In this document: positions 35,211 through 45,310 of the stretch, one piece after another
Numbering within the stretch: the first letter of the stretch is position 1
Layout: the number at the start of each line of letters is the position of its first letter
NCBI RefSeq assembly: GCF_963678635.1
Contig: NC_087067.1
Location: forward strand, 47,108,001 to 47,172,000
DNA from: Symsagittifera roscoffensis
Taxonomy: Eukaryota > Xenacoelomorpha > Acoela > Convolutidae
Direction of reading: 5' to 3'
Length of the DNA: 64,000 nucleotides
Notes under the pieces: generated by a model
Database searches by the model: none
What the model was told of the DNA's origin: nothing
Seen by the model: the letters and a program-made list of their open reading frames with translations, nothing else
Program-made: the position numbers and the translations under genes

Positions 35211-35306
35211 TCTATTTATACGCCGTATTCTACTTTGTGATTTTAGCTAGGTAATTTTTCCGAATTCTATTTATACACCGTATTCTATTTTGTGATTTTA
35301 GCTAGG
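35211..35306 (+). repeat. Tandem duplication (~40 bp) of a splice-acceptor region
   Basis: TTCTATTTATACGCCGTATT + CTACTTTGTGATTTTAGCTAGG at 35211-35252 is repeated with three differences at 35265-35307. The second copy directly precedes the exon starting GATCGACTATC, so the acceptor GATTTTAGCTAG is present twice. Confidence 0.8.
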
Positions 35307-35307
35307 A

Positions 35308-36021
35308 TCGACTATCTTGCGCGCCGGAGAAAAATTTCGAGTTGATTATTTGAGATTCAATTATTCGAAGAAACGAGCTTTTGCTGGAATGAGTTCCATC
35401 GAAAATACGGATGTCACCCTGAGAATGCCTTCTGTATTGGCGGAGCTTGCTGGAGAATATATTTTAGTATGTGGCTGTTTATTTCAATTTCGTTGGTTTT
35501 CCAAAAGCAAGTATGATTTATTCTTTTATTCTCTTGTGCTTCGTTTTAGAACAATTTTAGCTGCAATCTGTGTGATATTACTCACCCAATTGGCCAAATT
35601 TTTGCGACATTCTCGTCAATAAAAAGATGCGTTGGCTTGATGAGAAAAACGGGAAATTACAGGGCAAACTTTCATATTGTTTCCAGCTACACCAGTAACC
35701 AGAAAGGCCTTAGTTTTATCATCCACACAGTGTGCTGCTAAATTATTGGGCAGTATAACCTCAGGACTTTTTGAATGCCATCAATCTTGAGATTCTGTGC
35801 GAAAGGGAAAATAGAACTTGTTGCCAGCAAGAAACGAAGGTGAGCTAGACACTTTGATCAAAACTCTCAAGTTCAACCAACACAGAGATTTCCCTGTAAG
35901 CGCAATTCGATATCATATAATTGCATATCGTGGTAGATATGCCGTCGAGGATAACTACCGAGAAGTATTTAGACATAAAACGGCTGATTCCGCCCAGGAT
36001 TTTTTCTCTGACTTAAAATGA
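35308..36021 (+). CDS. Fragmentary plus-strand gene, unrecognised
   Basis: Behind GATTTTAGCTAG an exon-like stretch opens (GEKFRVDYLRFNYSKKRAF, then NTDVTLRMPSVLAELAG) and reaches about 35470 (ATTTTAG|TATGTG). A last exon-like stretch at about 35818-36021 encodes GELDTLIKTLKFNQH and VSAIRYHIIAYRGRYAVED, ending at TGA. Both look coding, but the join between them, and the N-terminus, are not resolved. No family is recognised. Confidence 0.35.
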
Positions 36022-36474
36022 ACAACTTGAACTGTTTATAGTGTTTGTTGTCATGACTGTTTTCTTACGGCTGTTTGTTGTTATTTGATTTCTTTGAACT
36101 AACCGTAATTTGCCGTATTCTTTTTACTGTATGCAATATGTGTTAAGATCTGAAAAATATGCCGGCCCGTCAAAGTTGGTCATAAAGAGTAAGCTATCTA
36201 TTTGGTGTAATTTCCTCAAGAATGTTAATTATCTAATAGGAAAAACTAATTTGAGTAAATCCGTTTTAGATAAAAAGATTATCAAAACTTGAACAACTAC
36301 AGCTAAAATAAGTGGCTAATTGCAAAACCAAAAATATTTGTCTCGAAAATTTTGCCTTATCAAACTATATTTGAAAACACCTTAATTATTGAAAACATCT
36401 TATCTTTATTTGAAAACACGTGATTAATTTAAATGCGAGTTTACTTCATAAGTTTGTTCAATTTGTTCCTTTTG

Positions 36475-36690
36475 CAGGAATTGAGATTGATGACAGGAAT
36501 TGGGATCGAAGTTGGGTTACAGGGATTGCGATCGAAGTTTGGTTAAAGGAATTGGGATCGAAGTTTGGTTACAGGAATCGGGATCGAAGTTGGGTTACAG
36601 GAATTGGGCTCGAAATTGGTTTAAAGGAATTGAGATCGAAGCTCGTGACAAAGTTGGTCAGATCGAAGTTCAGATCGAATTGAGACGCGT
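36475..36690 (+). repeat. ~27-bp tandem repeat GGAATTGGGATCGAAGTTTGG
   Basis: About seven units of AGGAATTGGGATCGAAGTT(T/G)GGTTACAG follow one another from 36477, diverging toward GATCGAAGTTCAGATCGAA at the right end. Overlapping ORFs are repeat artefacts. Confidence 0.85.
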
Positions 36691-36789
36691 AGACGTCACG
36701 TATTGTTGTTGAACCGTTGCTGGTGAACACCTGTAGTAAATAAAAGATATAAACGAAAACGTTACCACCTATAAACATATATGTAATTG

Positions 36790-37640
36790 GAATTCGCAAA
36801 CAAAATGCGAATTCAACTTACAATTTGCGGATTCCACTTACAATTTGCGGATTCCACTTACAATTTGCGGATTCCACTTACAGTTGCGGATTCCGCAACA
36901 TCTCAATTTAACGACACAACTGTTTTTTCCTTTGTTTGTGTATTCCACAAACTGTTCTGGATTCCGCAAATACTGTTGCGGATTCCGCAATTTGCCTATT
37001 TTTGGAGCGATTTTGAGCGGTACCATGATTTAGGTATTTGTTTGTGGAATCCAAAACAGCATAGCATATCAAAGAAAAGTAGCAATGTTGCGGATTCCGC
37101 GACAAATCTGATTTTAACCTGTTGCGGATTCCGCTTTTAATGCAGAGAACGCACAGTTTGGCCTCGTAATGGTCTTTTTTCGTTTTTCGGATCAAAACAG
37201 ATTTCATAAATCTCAAAAACCACGTTCAAAGTATTCAAACCTTTGCCTTAAATTTGACCAGTTTTTTTGATTAGATTGTCATTATTAATTGAAGACCTTT
37301 AGTGTGACCTCGAGAGACTATTAGTTTTGTAGAAACCCACAACTATCTGCCCTTAAACCTCCTTGACTGTCTGCGTTCTAAGCACAAAAGAAAACAAGGT
37401 GAGCCGACTGCTGAGCAAGCAGCGCAGAGTGTTCCGACTACACTGATTAATGAAAACATTTTTTTTTTCAGTTCTCAGAACAAAAGATTCCAGTGTTTTC
37501 ATTTCGTTTTCACATGCAAAAAAAAACAAAAAGTTTTGATCAAAGAAAAGTAGCAATGTTGCGGACTCCGCGACAAGTCTGATTTTGGCCAGTTGCGGAA
37601 TCCGCTTACATTGCACAGAATGCACAGTTTGGCCTCATAA
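36790..37640 (-). repeat. Repeat family B, inverted relative to 16420-16800, with a ~100-bp direct duplication
   Basis: Three perfect CTTACAATTTGCGGATTCCA units at 36829-36880 are followed by further GCGGATTCCGC words. The family leader (GAGGCCAAACTGTGC on the minus strand) lies at about 37151-37166. A second, shorter copy (AGAAAAGTAGCAATGTTGCG ... GCACAGTTTGGCCTCATAATG) lies at 37545-37641, matching 37072-37170. Confidence 0.85.
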
Positions 37641-37644
37641 TGAC

Positions 37645-38320
37645 TTTCCAGCCAATCAAAATTCAGTATTTTACTTTTTCCGCCCCAAAATTGTAATTCT
37701 TAAAACATGAAAACAGAAAACCAAATGTTAAAATCTGAACTTCCGTTCAAGTTTCCTAAATTAGCATTTTTGTAAAATTCAATGTATAAATGCAGAGAAC
37801 AAAACACTGATCGCAGTGATGTTTTTGGTTAATACAAATGCGATTGCTTTCTTTTTAGCCGATTTTAAATAAGGCCAAATTTTGAGCAGATGTGAAGATG
37901 GTTTTTTTTCCTGGAGCCTTTTTCTGTGTTTTTTTTTCTGGTCTGGGTAAAATTTTGAAATAAAAATAAATTTTTTACCACCATTCTAAACTTTTACCGG
38001 TTCGGTTTAATTAAAAGTTAACCTAAAATTAAGAACACAACCGTTTGAGATGGTGCAGAAATTTGGTTGGCTTATTCTAGCCAATCAAATTGAAGCAAAA
38101 ATTTTCAGTTCCAGATGTTGAAATATTAGTTTTTGGGCGGAATTATTCACAAGACCCAAATGGAAATGCAATTTCAATTTTTTTTCCTATTTCGAGAGTT
38201 GTTCTAAAAATGAAAGGAAAATGAAGCATTTTCAGTGTTTCTCCCCCTATAGTTATACTTTACGATATCCATTTTTGGGTGGCAATCTAAAGCTGTTCTA
38301 AGCGCGCCAACGCAACCAAT
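37645..38320. other. AT-rich stretch without a recognised feature
   Basis: No exon, repeat or RNA gene could be supported. Confidence 0.5.
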
Positions 38321-38321
38321 G

Positions 38322-39418
38322 CCCGCACTGACAGAAATGGTTTCCGGTCGATTTAAATTGATTTTAAATCGATTTCAAATCGATTTTAAATCGGTCCAAA
38401 TCGATTAACCATGTACATTTTACGAACTTAAATGGATTTTAAATCGATTTAAATCGATCTTTTTGAAAATTTTAAATCGATTTAAGAGTCTAAAAATAGA
38501 TTCAAATCGATTTCGATGGGTTTTCCGACTCACTAAAATCCATCCAAATCTCAGTTAAATCCATCAGAATCTCACTTAAATCCATTTTAAATCGATTTAA
38601 ATCGATCTTTTTGAAAATTTTAAATCAAATTAAGTGTCTAAAAAATCGATTCAAATCGATTTCGATGGATTTTCCGACACACTAAAATAGATTTTTTTTG
38701 CTAACAAGGCGAAAAAACATACTCTTTGAAAAAGTGTTGGAAATTTTTATTCTCGATTTTTAAATGTAAACACTCGTGCCAGATGTTATAAAATTCAATT
38801 AAGTTATCCACATAAATCAGTTTCAAGCACGAAAAAGGCAATGAAATTATAGAAAGTTGATGTAAAAGATATAACAATGAATCAGATTTTGGGCAAAAAT
38901 TATTAAACGAATCAAGAAAAGGGTCAATATAGATCAGTTTTTGAACTCAAAATATGCAAGAAAATCAAAGAATTTTATCGATATTTTGGTCTTTTTATTT
39001 GGTCTTTTTTATGCTACAATACGCTATGGATGTAATGTGAAAAATGATAGGCAATGAATAAATGCAATCACATTTCGAAACTGATAAATCTCAAATAAAA
39101 AAATCGATTTAAATTGATTTAAATCCATTTTAACCCCCTTACAATTAAAAACAAAATCAGACTGGAAAAAATGCATTTAAACTGATTTAAAATCGATTCG
39201 GATCAATTTTTTTAGCTGGGATTTAAGATCAATTTAAATCGATTTTAAATCGATCCAAATCAATCTTCATCTTTTTTGTTTTATCTTCACACTTTTTTCA
39301 TACTAAAATTGATCTAAAATTATTCAACGAACTTTTTTCATACTAAAATCGATCTAAATTTAATCAACGTACTTTTTTCATACTAAAATCGATCCTAATC
39401 CATTTTTGTCAGTGCGGG
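38322..39418. mobile_element. 1.1-kb non-autonomous inverted-repeat element filled with AAATCGATTT words
   Basis: CCCGCACTGACAGAAATGG at 38322-38340 is the inverse, with one mismatch, of CCATTTTTGTCAGTGCGGG at 39400-39418. Inside each end (about 38340-38700 and 39100-39395) the sequence is a degenerate series of TTTAAATCGATTTAAATCGA and TTTTTCATACTAAAATCGATC words. The middle is plain AT-rich DNA. There is no ORF and no obvious target duplication at the ends. The form is that of a MITE or fold-back element; the superfamily is unknown. Confidence 0.75.
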
Positions 39419-39424
39419 TAGATA

Positions 39425-39825
39425 CTAGATATCACAAGGAAGGCACGCCGCAAAAAAAGCAGTTTTCCGTGAAAGCTATCCAAAAAGTGCCCGAAAATAA
39501 AACTTTGGCAGAGTAGGGTCTGTATAGTATTTTGAATGAGCCTGAAACATCAAATTGTTCGTCAAAATTTTTAATTGGCCAAAAAGTTTCCTTAAATTCC
39601 AGATCTTTTCCTCGATGTTAAATGTTCTTGAATGGGCTTTGCTTCTTCCATCATCGTTCTATTAACTCAGAAACTTAACCTTTTTCCGAAAAGAAATGGA
39701 TACTTGTAAACATGCGTTGTAGTTGCGTCTTTTCGGACCGTGACGCAACCGTGGCGACTTAAGTCGCAATTTTGTGCGACCCAGAATCTCGGCCAGACTA
39801 CGAATTGTCGTTTGAGCCCTTGCGA
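39425..39825. other. No feature recognised
   Basis: Low-copy, AT-rich sequence leading into the GC-rich minisatellite; nothing coding is supported. Confidence 0.4.
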
Positions 39826-40310
39826 CTGAGGTGGATACGGTGCAACTGTTCAGACCAAGGCGGAGACGGCGCGACTTTCCAGACCGAGGTGGAGACGTCG
39901 CGACCATGATTATATTCCTCGCGACTGAGGTGCATACGGTGCGACTTTTCAGACCAAGGTGGAGACGGCGCAACTTTTCAGACCAAGTCGGAGAGGGCGC
40001 TACTTTCCAGACCGAGGTAGAAACGTCGCGACCAATATTATATTCCTCGCGACTGAGGTGGATACGGTGCGATTTTCCAGTCCGAGGTGGAGACGGCGCG
40101 ACCAAGATTATATTCCTCGCGACTGAGGTGGATACGGCGCGACTTTCCAGAACGAGAAGGAGACGGCGCGACCAAGATTGTAATCCTCGCGACTGAGGTG
40201 AATACGGTGCACCTTTCCAGACCAAGGCGGAGACGGCGCGACTTTCCAGATCAATACGGAGACGGCGCAACTTTCCAGACCGAGGTGGAGAGGGCGCGAT
40301 CAATATTATA
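39826..40310 (+). repeat. GC-rich minisatellite: GCGACTGAGGTGGATACGG / CTTTCCAGACCGAGGTGGAGACGGCGCGAC units
   Basis: Units of about 30-35 bp (CGCGACTTTCCAGACCGAGG then TGGAGACGG, alternating with ATTATATTCCTCGCGACTGAGG) are repeated about 12-15 times. ORFs on both strands (up to 213 codons) are by-products of the repeat: each shows the same period in its peptide and they disagree in frame. Confidence 0.85.
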
Positions 40311-40587
40311 TTATCGTTTTAGTTTAAGACGATTTTTTCACCGGTCGCGAAAGTCTGGAAATGGCAACTCTTGGTCGCGAGAGTCTGGAAAACCAAATAT
40401 GAGTCGCGATGTTTTGGTCGCGCCACCTCCGCTTCGGTCACGGTAGTCGCGACGGATCATCATGTTCGCAAAAGTCTGGAAATGCCATGCTTTGGTCGCC
40501 AAAGTCTGGACATGCCTAATTTTGGTCTTGAAAGTCTGGACATGGCAAAAATTTTGTCGCGAAAGTCTGGACATGAGTCTAGGACCT

Positions 40588-40835
40588 CGACCCGGGAAGA
40601 CCGCTCAAAAACCGCTCAACTCTTTCTTGAAAAACCGTTCAAAAATCACCGCAAGAAATGAGCGGTTTTTGAGCGGTTTTTTAAACAAGATTTGGGCGGT
40701 TTGAGCGGTTTTTCCAAAAAAAAACGCCCAAGCCGCCCAAACCGCTCAAACCGCTCAAACCGCTCAAATCTGGCTGGAAAACCGCTCAAACCGCTCATAT
40801 CTTGAGCGTTTTTTTTTAGCTGGATCTTGACCCGG
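40588..40835. repeat. Near-palindromic block of CCGCTCAAA and its complement (second copy 41698-41945)
   Basis: ACCGCTCAAAAACCGCTCAA on the left is answered by GAGCGGTTTTTGAGCGGTTTT in the middle, then by several CAAACCGCTCAAACCGCTCAA units, then TTGAGCG(G)TTTTTTT on the right. It can fold into several alternative hairpins. No coding potential beyond repeat artefacts. Confidence 0.8.
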
Positions 40836-40969
40836 GGATCAATACACGAGCTGTTCGGCTCATCTCTGCGAACCACTGTTGTGCCCCTGGTAAAAATATA
40901 AACGCAAAATTTTGGTATTTTTTAGACTGATTAATGTTGCCTCATCCAGAAGCAACCAGTAAGGTTCGC

Positions 40970-41045
40970 AGTGGACCTCGCACATCTGACCTTTCGATTG
41001 AGAGGCGGAGACGTAACCACTTCACCACCGCTCCTCTAGTTAGCA
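40970..41045 (-). repeat. tRNA-like (SINE-type) sequence, copy 1 (copy 2 at 42080-42155)
   Basis: On the minus strand GGTGAAGTGGTTACG (box A-like) is followed, about 30 bases on, by GGTCAGATGTGCGAGGTCC (box B-like with a mismatch). It is part of a longer repeat rather than a clean 72-mer, so I take it as tRNA-derived, not as a working tRNA gene. Confidence 0.45.
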
Positions 41046-41060
41046 CACTGTTTGTTTCAG

Positions 41061-41230
41061 AGTCTTACTACTTGAATTGGCCCTTCGCTATGACATGGGT
41101 TGCGAGTATAATGGCTGCCTTGACTCTCATTCTAGTATGCTTGTCTGTCTATGAAGTAAGCAAACCGGATATCCCAAAAATCAAACGGAACTCAACCTCA
41201 GCCAGTGCATATAAAACTGTACTGCCTTAA
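41061..41230 (+). CDS. Last exon of a membrane protein, possibly claudin/PMP22-like (copy 1)
   Basis: TTTGTTTCAG at 41051-41060 is a canonical acceptor. The exon is open for 56 codons to TAA at 41228. It encodes one transmembrane helix (YYLNWPFAMTWVASIMA then LTLILVCLSVYEV) and a basic Ser/Thr-rich cytoplasmic-type tail ending TVLP. A tetraspan protein of the claudin/PMP22 type ends in this way, and a C-terminal hydrophobic-VxP tail could be a PDZ ligand, but one helix is too little to assign a family. Earlier exons are not found nearby. Confidence 0.45.
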
Positions 41231-41452
41231 TTTAAGCTTTGGGCGTCGGTCGAGAAAGCCTCGGTCGAGAAAGCCCTGAATTTTTTTTTGAAGTCTCGCC
41301 GTCTCCATTTTGGTCTGGAAAGTCGCGCCGTCTGCATCTTGTTTTGGAAAGTCTGGAAATAGCTAGGTTTGGTCGCGCCGGTCACACCATTCCCTGAGCC
41401 GCAGGGTCGCACCATATCCGCCTCGGTCGCGAAAGTCGCGCCTTAGTTTTTC

Positions 41453-42348
41453 GGTCGCGAAAGTCTGGAAATGGCAACTCTTGGTCGCGAGAGTCTGGAA
41501 AACCAAATATGAGTCGCGATGTTTTGGTCGCGCCACCTCCGCTTCGGTCACGATAGTCGCGACGGATCATCATGGTCGCAAAAGTCTGGAAATGCCATGT
41601 TTTGGTCGCCAAAGTCTGGACATGCCTAATTTTGGTCTTGAAAGTCTGGACATGGCAAAAATTTTGTCGCGAAAGTCTGGACATGAGTTTAGGACCTCGA
41701 CCCGGGAAGACCGCTCAAAAACCGCTCAACTCTTTCTTAAAAAACCGTTCAAAAATCACCGCAAGAAATGAGCGGTTTTTGAGCGGTTTTTTAAACAAGA
41801 TTTGGGCGGTTTGAGCGGTTTTTCCAAAAAAAACCGCCCAAGCCGCCCAAACCGCTCAAACCGCTCAAACCGCTCAAATCTGGCTGGAAAACCGCTCAAA
41901 CCGCTCATATCTTGAGCGGTTTTTTTGAGCGGGATCTTGACCCGGGGATCAATACACGAGCTGTTCGGCTCATCGCTGCGAACCACTGTTGTGCCTCTGG
42001 TAAAAATATAAACGCAAAATTTTGGTATTTTTTAGACTGATTAATGTTGCCTCATCCAGAAGCAACCAGTAAGGTTCGCAGTGAACCTCGCACATCTGAC
42101 CTTTCGATTGAGAGGCGGAGACGTAACCACTTCACCACCGCTCCTCTAGTTAGCACACTGTTTGTTTCAGAGTCTTACTACTTGAATTGGCCCTTCGCTA
42201 TGACATGGGTTGCGAGTATAATGGCTGCCTTGACTCTCATTCTAGTATGCTTGTCTGTCTATGAAGTAAGCAAACCGGATATCCCAAAAATCAAACGGAA
42301 CTCAACCTCAGCCAGTGCATATAAAACTGTACTGCCTTAATTTAAGCT
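41453..42348 (+). repeat. Recent ~896-bp direct duplication, copy 2
   Basis: Nearly identical to 40343-41238. The 214-bp spacer between the copies (41239-41452) again consists of GTCGCG/GTCTGGAAAG repeat words, so unequal exchange between these short repeats is a likely cause. Confidence 0.95.
42171..42340 (+). CDS. Last exon of a membrane protein (copy 2)
   Basis: Same exon as at 41061, with the same TTTGTTTCAG acceptor and the same protein as far as I can see. Which of the two is used by the host transcript cannot be told from the window. Confidence 0.42.
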
Positions 42349-42349
42349 G

Positions 42350-43355
42350 ATTGAAAAGTTTAAGTGATTTCAGTTTGCACATCTTACGATAGTGATTTGG
42401 ATTAGAAGTCTTAGAAAATTAATTTTAAAAGTTATTGAAAAATTTTTGACGAAAACTGCGAGAAAGACTGTTTCAGCATTAGTTACGATCCCAACAACAC
42501 AATCACCTTTAAATTTAAATCGAGAGAATTAGAGTAAATCAAATGGTTGGGGGGGGGGGGCGGTTGCTTGTGGCGCGTAAATTGGGTTAAAATGTGAGAC
42601 ATTAAAATAGTGAATTGAGAGCAGATATTGGTCTTAAAAAGTTTTTGAGACCGCGAAAAACCGCTCTGACCAATGCTTCAATAATATATAAAAAAGTGGG
42701 CTATTCAAAAAATAAGGTGCGGCCAACTTTGAATATTTTTTGACTTTTGTGAAATCTGCTTTGATCATATTATCACCATCATAATCATTACCCGAACAAA
42801 CCTTCTTCTTGGTCAACTCGGCTATATTTTTCAGATGACTTTTTGCTTCCAAAGATCATTATGGGGACAAGCTATGGCATACTCGCAAAAATCGAAACCC
42901 GAAATAATCGAAATTAAGTTTAACGCAAAATTCGCAACACGGTTATTTTGTTTGATAGTTCTGATGTTGTTGAATTCGCACAACAACGACTAAAAGAGTG
43001 TATTACCCTAAATTATGCTTCAAAAACAGCAAACTTTTTGAAATACAGAACGAAGTTTGCAGAATTTTTATGAAAAATGAAATATATAAGCAAACATATT
43101 CGTTAGGAGCAGTAGATGGTGCAGTCGCGGAGTCCGCATTTTGTACCAAGAATCCCCTAATTGCGGTAGGCTCAATTACTGACCCGTACCGAGAAAATTC
43201 TTTATTTCTGACCTGGAATACTTCATATCTAATCTAAATTTCTGGGCAGGAATTCTTTGTGAAATGTTTTAAAAAAGCAGGGATTTTCTTTGAATTCTTA
43301 GTTTCTAATCTTTTTGCTGATCAGAAATTAGCTGAATCTAGGCTATTTCTAGCTA
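42350..43355. other. Nothing convincing; poly-G tract at 42546-42560
   Basis: Short ORFs on both strands lack splice context and coding composition. No repeat apart from the G-run and short AT-rich tracts is seen. Confidence 0.4.
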
Positions 43356-43356
43356 G

Positions 43357-43432
43357 AAAAAAAGTCCTTCCGATTGGAGCTCGAACTAACGACCTGCGGT
43401 TGTGCTAAGCCCTAGGCCACATGACCCGACGT
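43357..43432 (-). repeat. tRNA-like pol III unit with T-run terminator (SINE-like or tRNA pseudogene)
   Basis: On the minus strand GTCATGTGGCCTAGGGCTTAG is box A-like, GTTAGTTCGAGCTCC is box B-like, and the unit ends in TTTTTTT, a pol III terminator. Spacing is close to that of a real tRNA, but the stems do not pair well. A tRNA-derived SINE head or a decayed tRNA is most likely. Confidence 0.5.
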
Positions 43433-43439
43433 TGATAGT

Positions 43440-44355
43440 TTTAGCAATCTAACCCAAAACAACACTTGTTATAACAAGTGTTTGTGCATTGCATCGCTAC
43501 GGCTATTGTGTATACTCGAGCATGTCTATCTCGTTGCGGTTGAGCAGTGAACTGATTTCTGGCTATTGCTTTCCAAAAATTGTTTATTTCTAAACTAAGA
43601 AAGAAAAAGATATTTTCTGAACAGGAAATACAAAAAATTTGGCCAGGTTATCTATATAACATTTCTATCTACAAAAACAGCCTTCGCTGGGTACTGGAAT
43701 CCATATCATAAAAGATAAGCAACTGCAGTTCGTGCATAGAAAACCTCTCCGGGGTTTAAAATTTTTTTTTTTTAAATATTGGCCATACAGTTCCATAAAC
43801 TAAGTCAATGAAAAAATACTACTCATAAAATTTTATTAAATTTTGCTAAAATGGTGTCATCGAAGTTTCAAAGATTTTTTTTCTTGTGTTGGCATGAAAA
43901 TCGGTGTATTGTACTAAATAAAAAAGAAAAACTTTTGTCAAAAAATGCTATTCATATAATTTCCATTTATGAAAAATCACTAATCATAGACATTTCATGC
44001 ACTTTTCTGTGCCTATAGGGTCAAACGCTGATCTGATCCTAGACGTAGGATCAATCTTTCCAATGATAACGGTAAACTTCATAGCCCTGACTTTAATCAC
44101 TGATTTGGTCTATTTAAACTCAACCAAGCGTTCAAATTTAGAATTGAAAAGTTTGTGAACAAGTGGAACGTTTTCACCCTAATTTCCAATTTTTTCAATA
44201 CATCCAAATCAAATCCAAAGTTTTCCAAATCAAATCATATTTTTTTTGCAAATTTTTGATATTTTGATTGAAATGCTTTTTTGACTTATCGCATTTTCGA
44301 CTAAAATATGTTTCCAAGCACTCTTAAAGTTTTTCTACTATGCCGCAAAGAACTT
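43440..44355. other. AT-rich stretch without a recognised feature
   Basis: No exon or repeat supported; ACTTGTTATAACAAGTG near 43464 is a short perfect palindrome. Confidence 0.4.
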
Positions 44356-44358
44356 ATA

Positions 44359-44768
44359 TGGAACCTGATCTAAACTATATTTTATGATTGGATAAATTAG
44401 ATATTTTACCACTGTAAAGTATTTAATATTAACCAATCATGATCCATCTAACTAACAACCCACTTGTTTGTAAGTGCTGAAATTACTTGTAATTTCAGCA
44501 CCAGAGAGATTTGAATTTAACTTAGAAATTAGTTGCCTCTCCAAGAGAACTTCAGCAGCCGCAACAAACCAGTATACCCTAGATCTATTGAGCATAGAAG
44601 AGACTAGTTAAACACCCTGAGACTAGTAAGTATAAGAGTAAGATTAGGATCGGTATTAGACTAAGAAGTTGCACGAATCTATCCAGCCGAAAATAAGATA
44701 GCGTGACGAGCAGACGGTGTACCCTATCCGAAATTACTCTATGAGTTAACCACATCGATCCTAACTCA
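44359..44768 (+). mobile_element. 410-bp LTR-like unit (plus orientation)
   Basis: The unit begins TGGAACCTGATCTAAACTA and ends TCCTAACTCA, so it has the TG...CA ends of an LTR. A second unit of the same length lies in opposite orientation at 47700-48109. Inside is a palindrome TGCTGAAATTAC/GTAATTTCAGCA. No matching short target duplication is found. It may be a solo LTR related to the retroelement at 48-64 kb. Confidence 0.6.
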
Positions 44769-45310
44769 TCTGGTGCGACCATAAGTCTCGAATAAGACCT
44801 TAATAGCTTAGATTTAACCAAAAATAGGTTAGAAATTAGACAAAACATTTTAAAATGTTATACGATGATAATTTAATCGAAATATCTCTACGACTCAATA
44901 GATCAGAGCCGATATTCCGAACGATAACAGAACTACCCGGAATCGTAAGAAGACCTCGAACCAGAGACGACATACGACAAAGTAGAAACTTACCATATAG
45001 TTACATGATTGTACGGTAAAAGCCAACACAAACTTTTATATTTAGAATCTTATTAGCAATGAATTTAGATTTTACTTTGCAAACATAAAACTTTGAAGTC
45101 AATCTTCATAATCATTTCAGGCGCTAAACAAAATTATTAATATACAATAACGATTGATAAAAAGATCTCAAATCGTTTTCTTAAATTCTGCAGTCTTATG
45201 TAAAACATGTTCACAATCACAGTTTAATCAATTTATTTACAAATGTCTCGCTGATTCTGAAGATTAGAAAGGGTAAAGACTTGTCTTCTGGGTTTTTTCG
45301 AAACAGTCAG

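Larger units (their letters stand above)
40343..41238 (+). repeat. Recent ~896-bp direct duplication, copy 1 (copy 2 at 41453-42348)
   Basis: Every block here recurs 1110 bases downstream with only a handful of substitutions. It contains, in order, a GTCGCGAAAGTCTGGAnATG minisatellite, a CCGCTCAAA/TTTGAGCGG near-palindrome, a tRNA-like piece on the minus strand, and a terminal exon of a membrane protein. Confidence 0.95.

Noticed and set aside
39662..40446. Long ORFs (213, 121 and 119 codons) in the 39.8-40.3 kb minisatellite
   Set aside because: The frames disagree in strand and register, and the peptides simply repeat the 30-35 bp unit.
15739..42340. A single claudin-like gene joining the hydrophobic exon at 15.7 kb with the last exon at 41-42 kb
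   Set aside because: Same strand and similar style, but 25 kb with opposite-strand genes lies between and no intermediate exon was found.
40970..43432. Functional tRNA genes at 40970-41045, 42080-42155 and 43357-43432
   Set aside because: Box A and B-like motifs are present but stems do not pair well and the pieces belong to larger repeats; tRNA-derived SINE or pseudogene is more likely.
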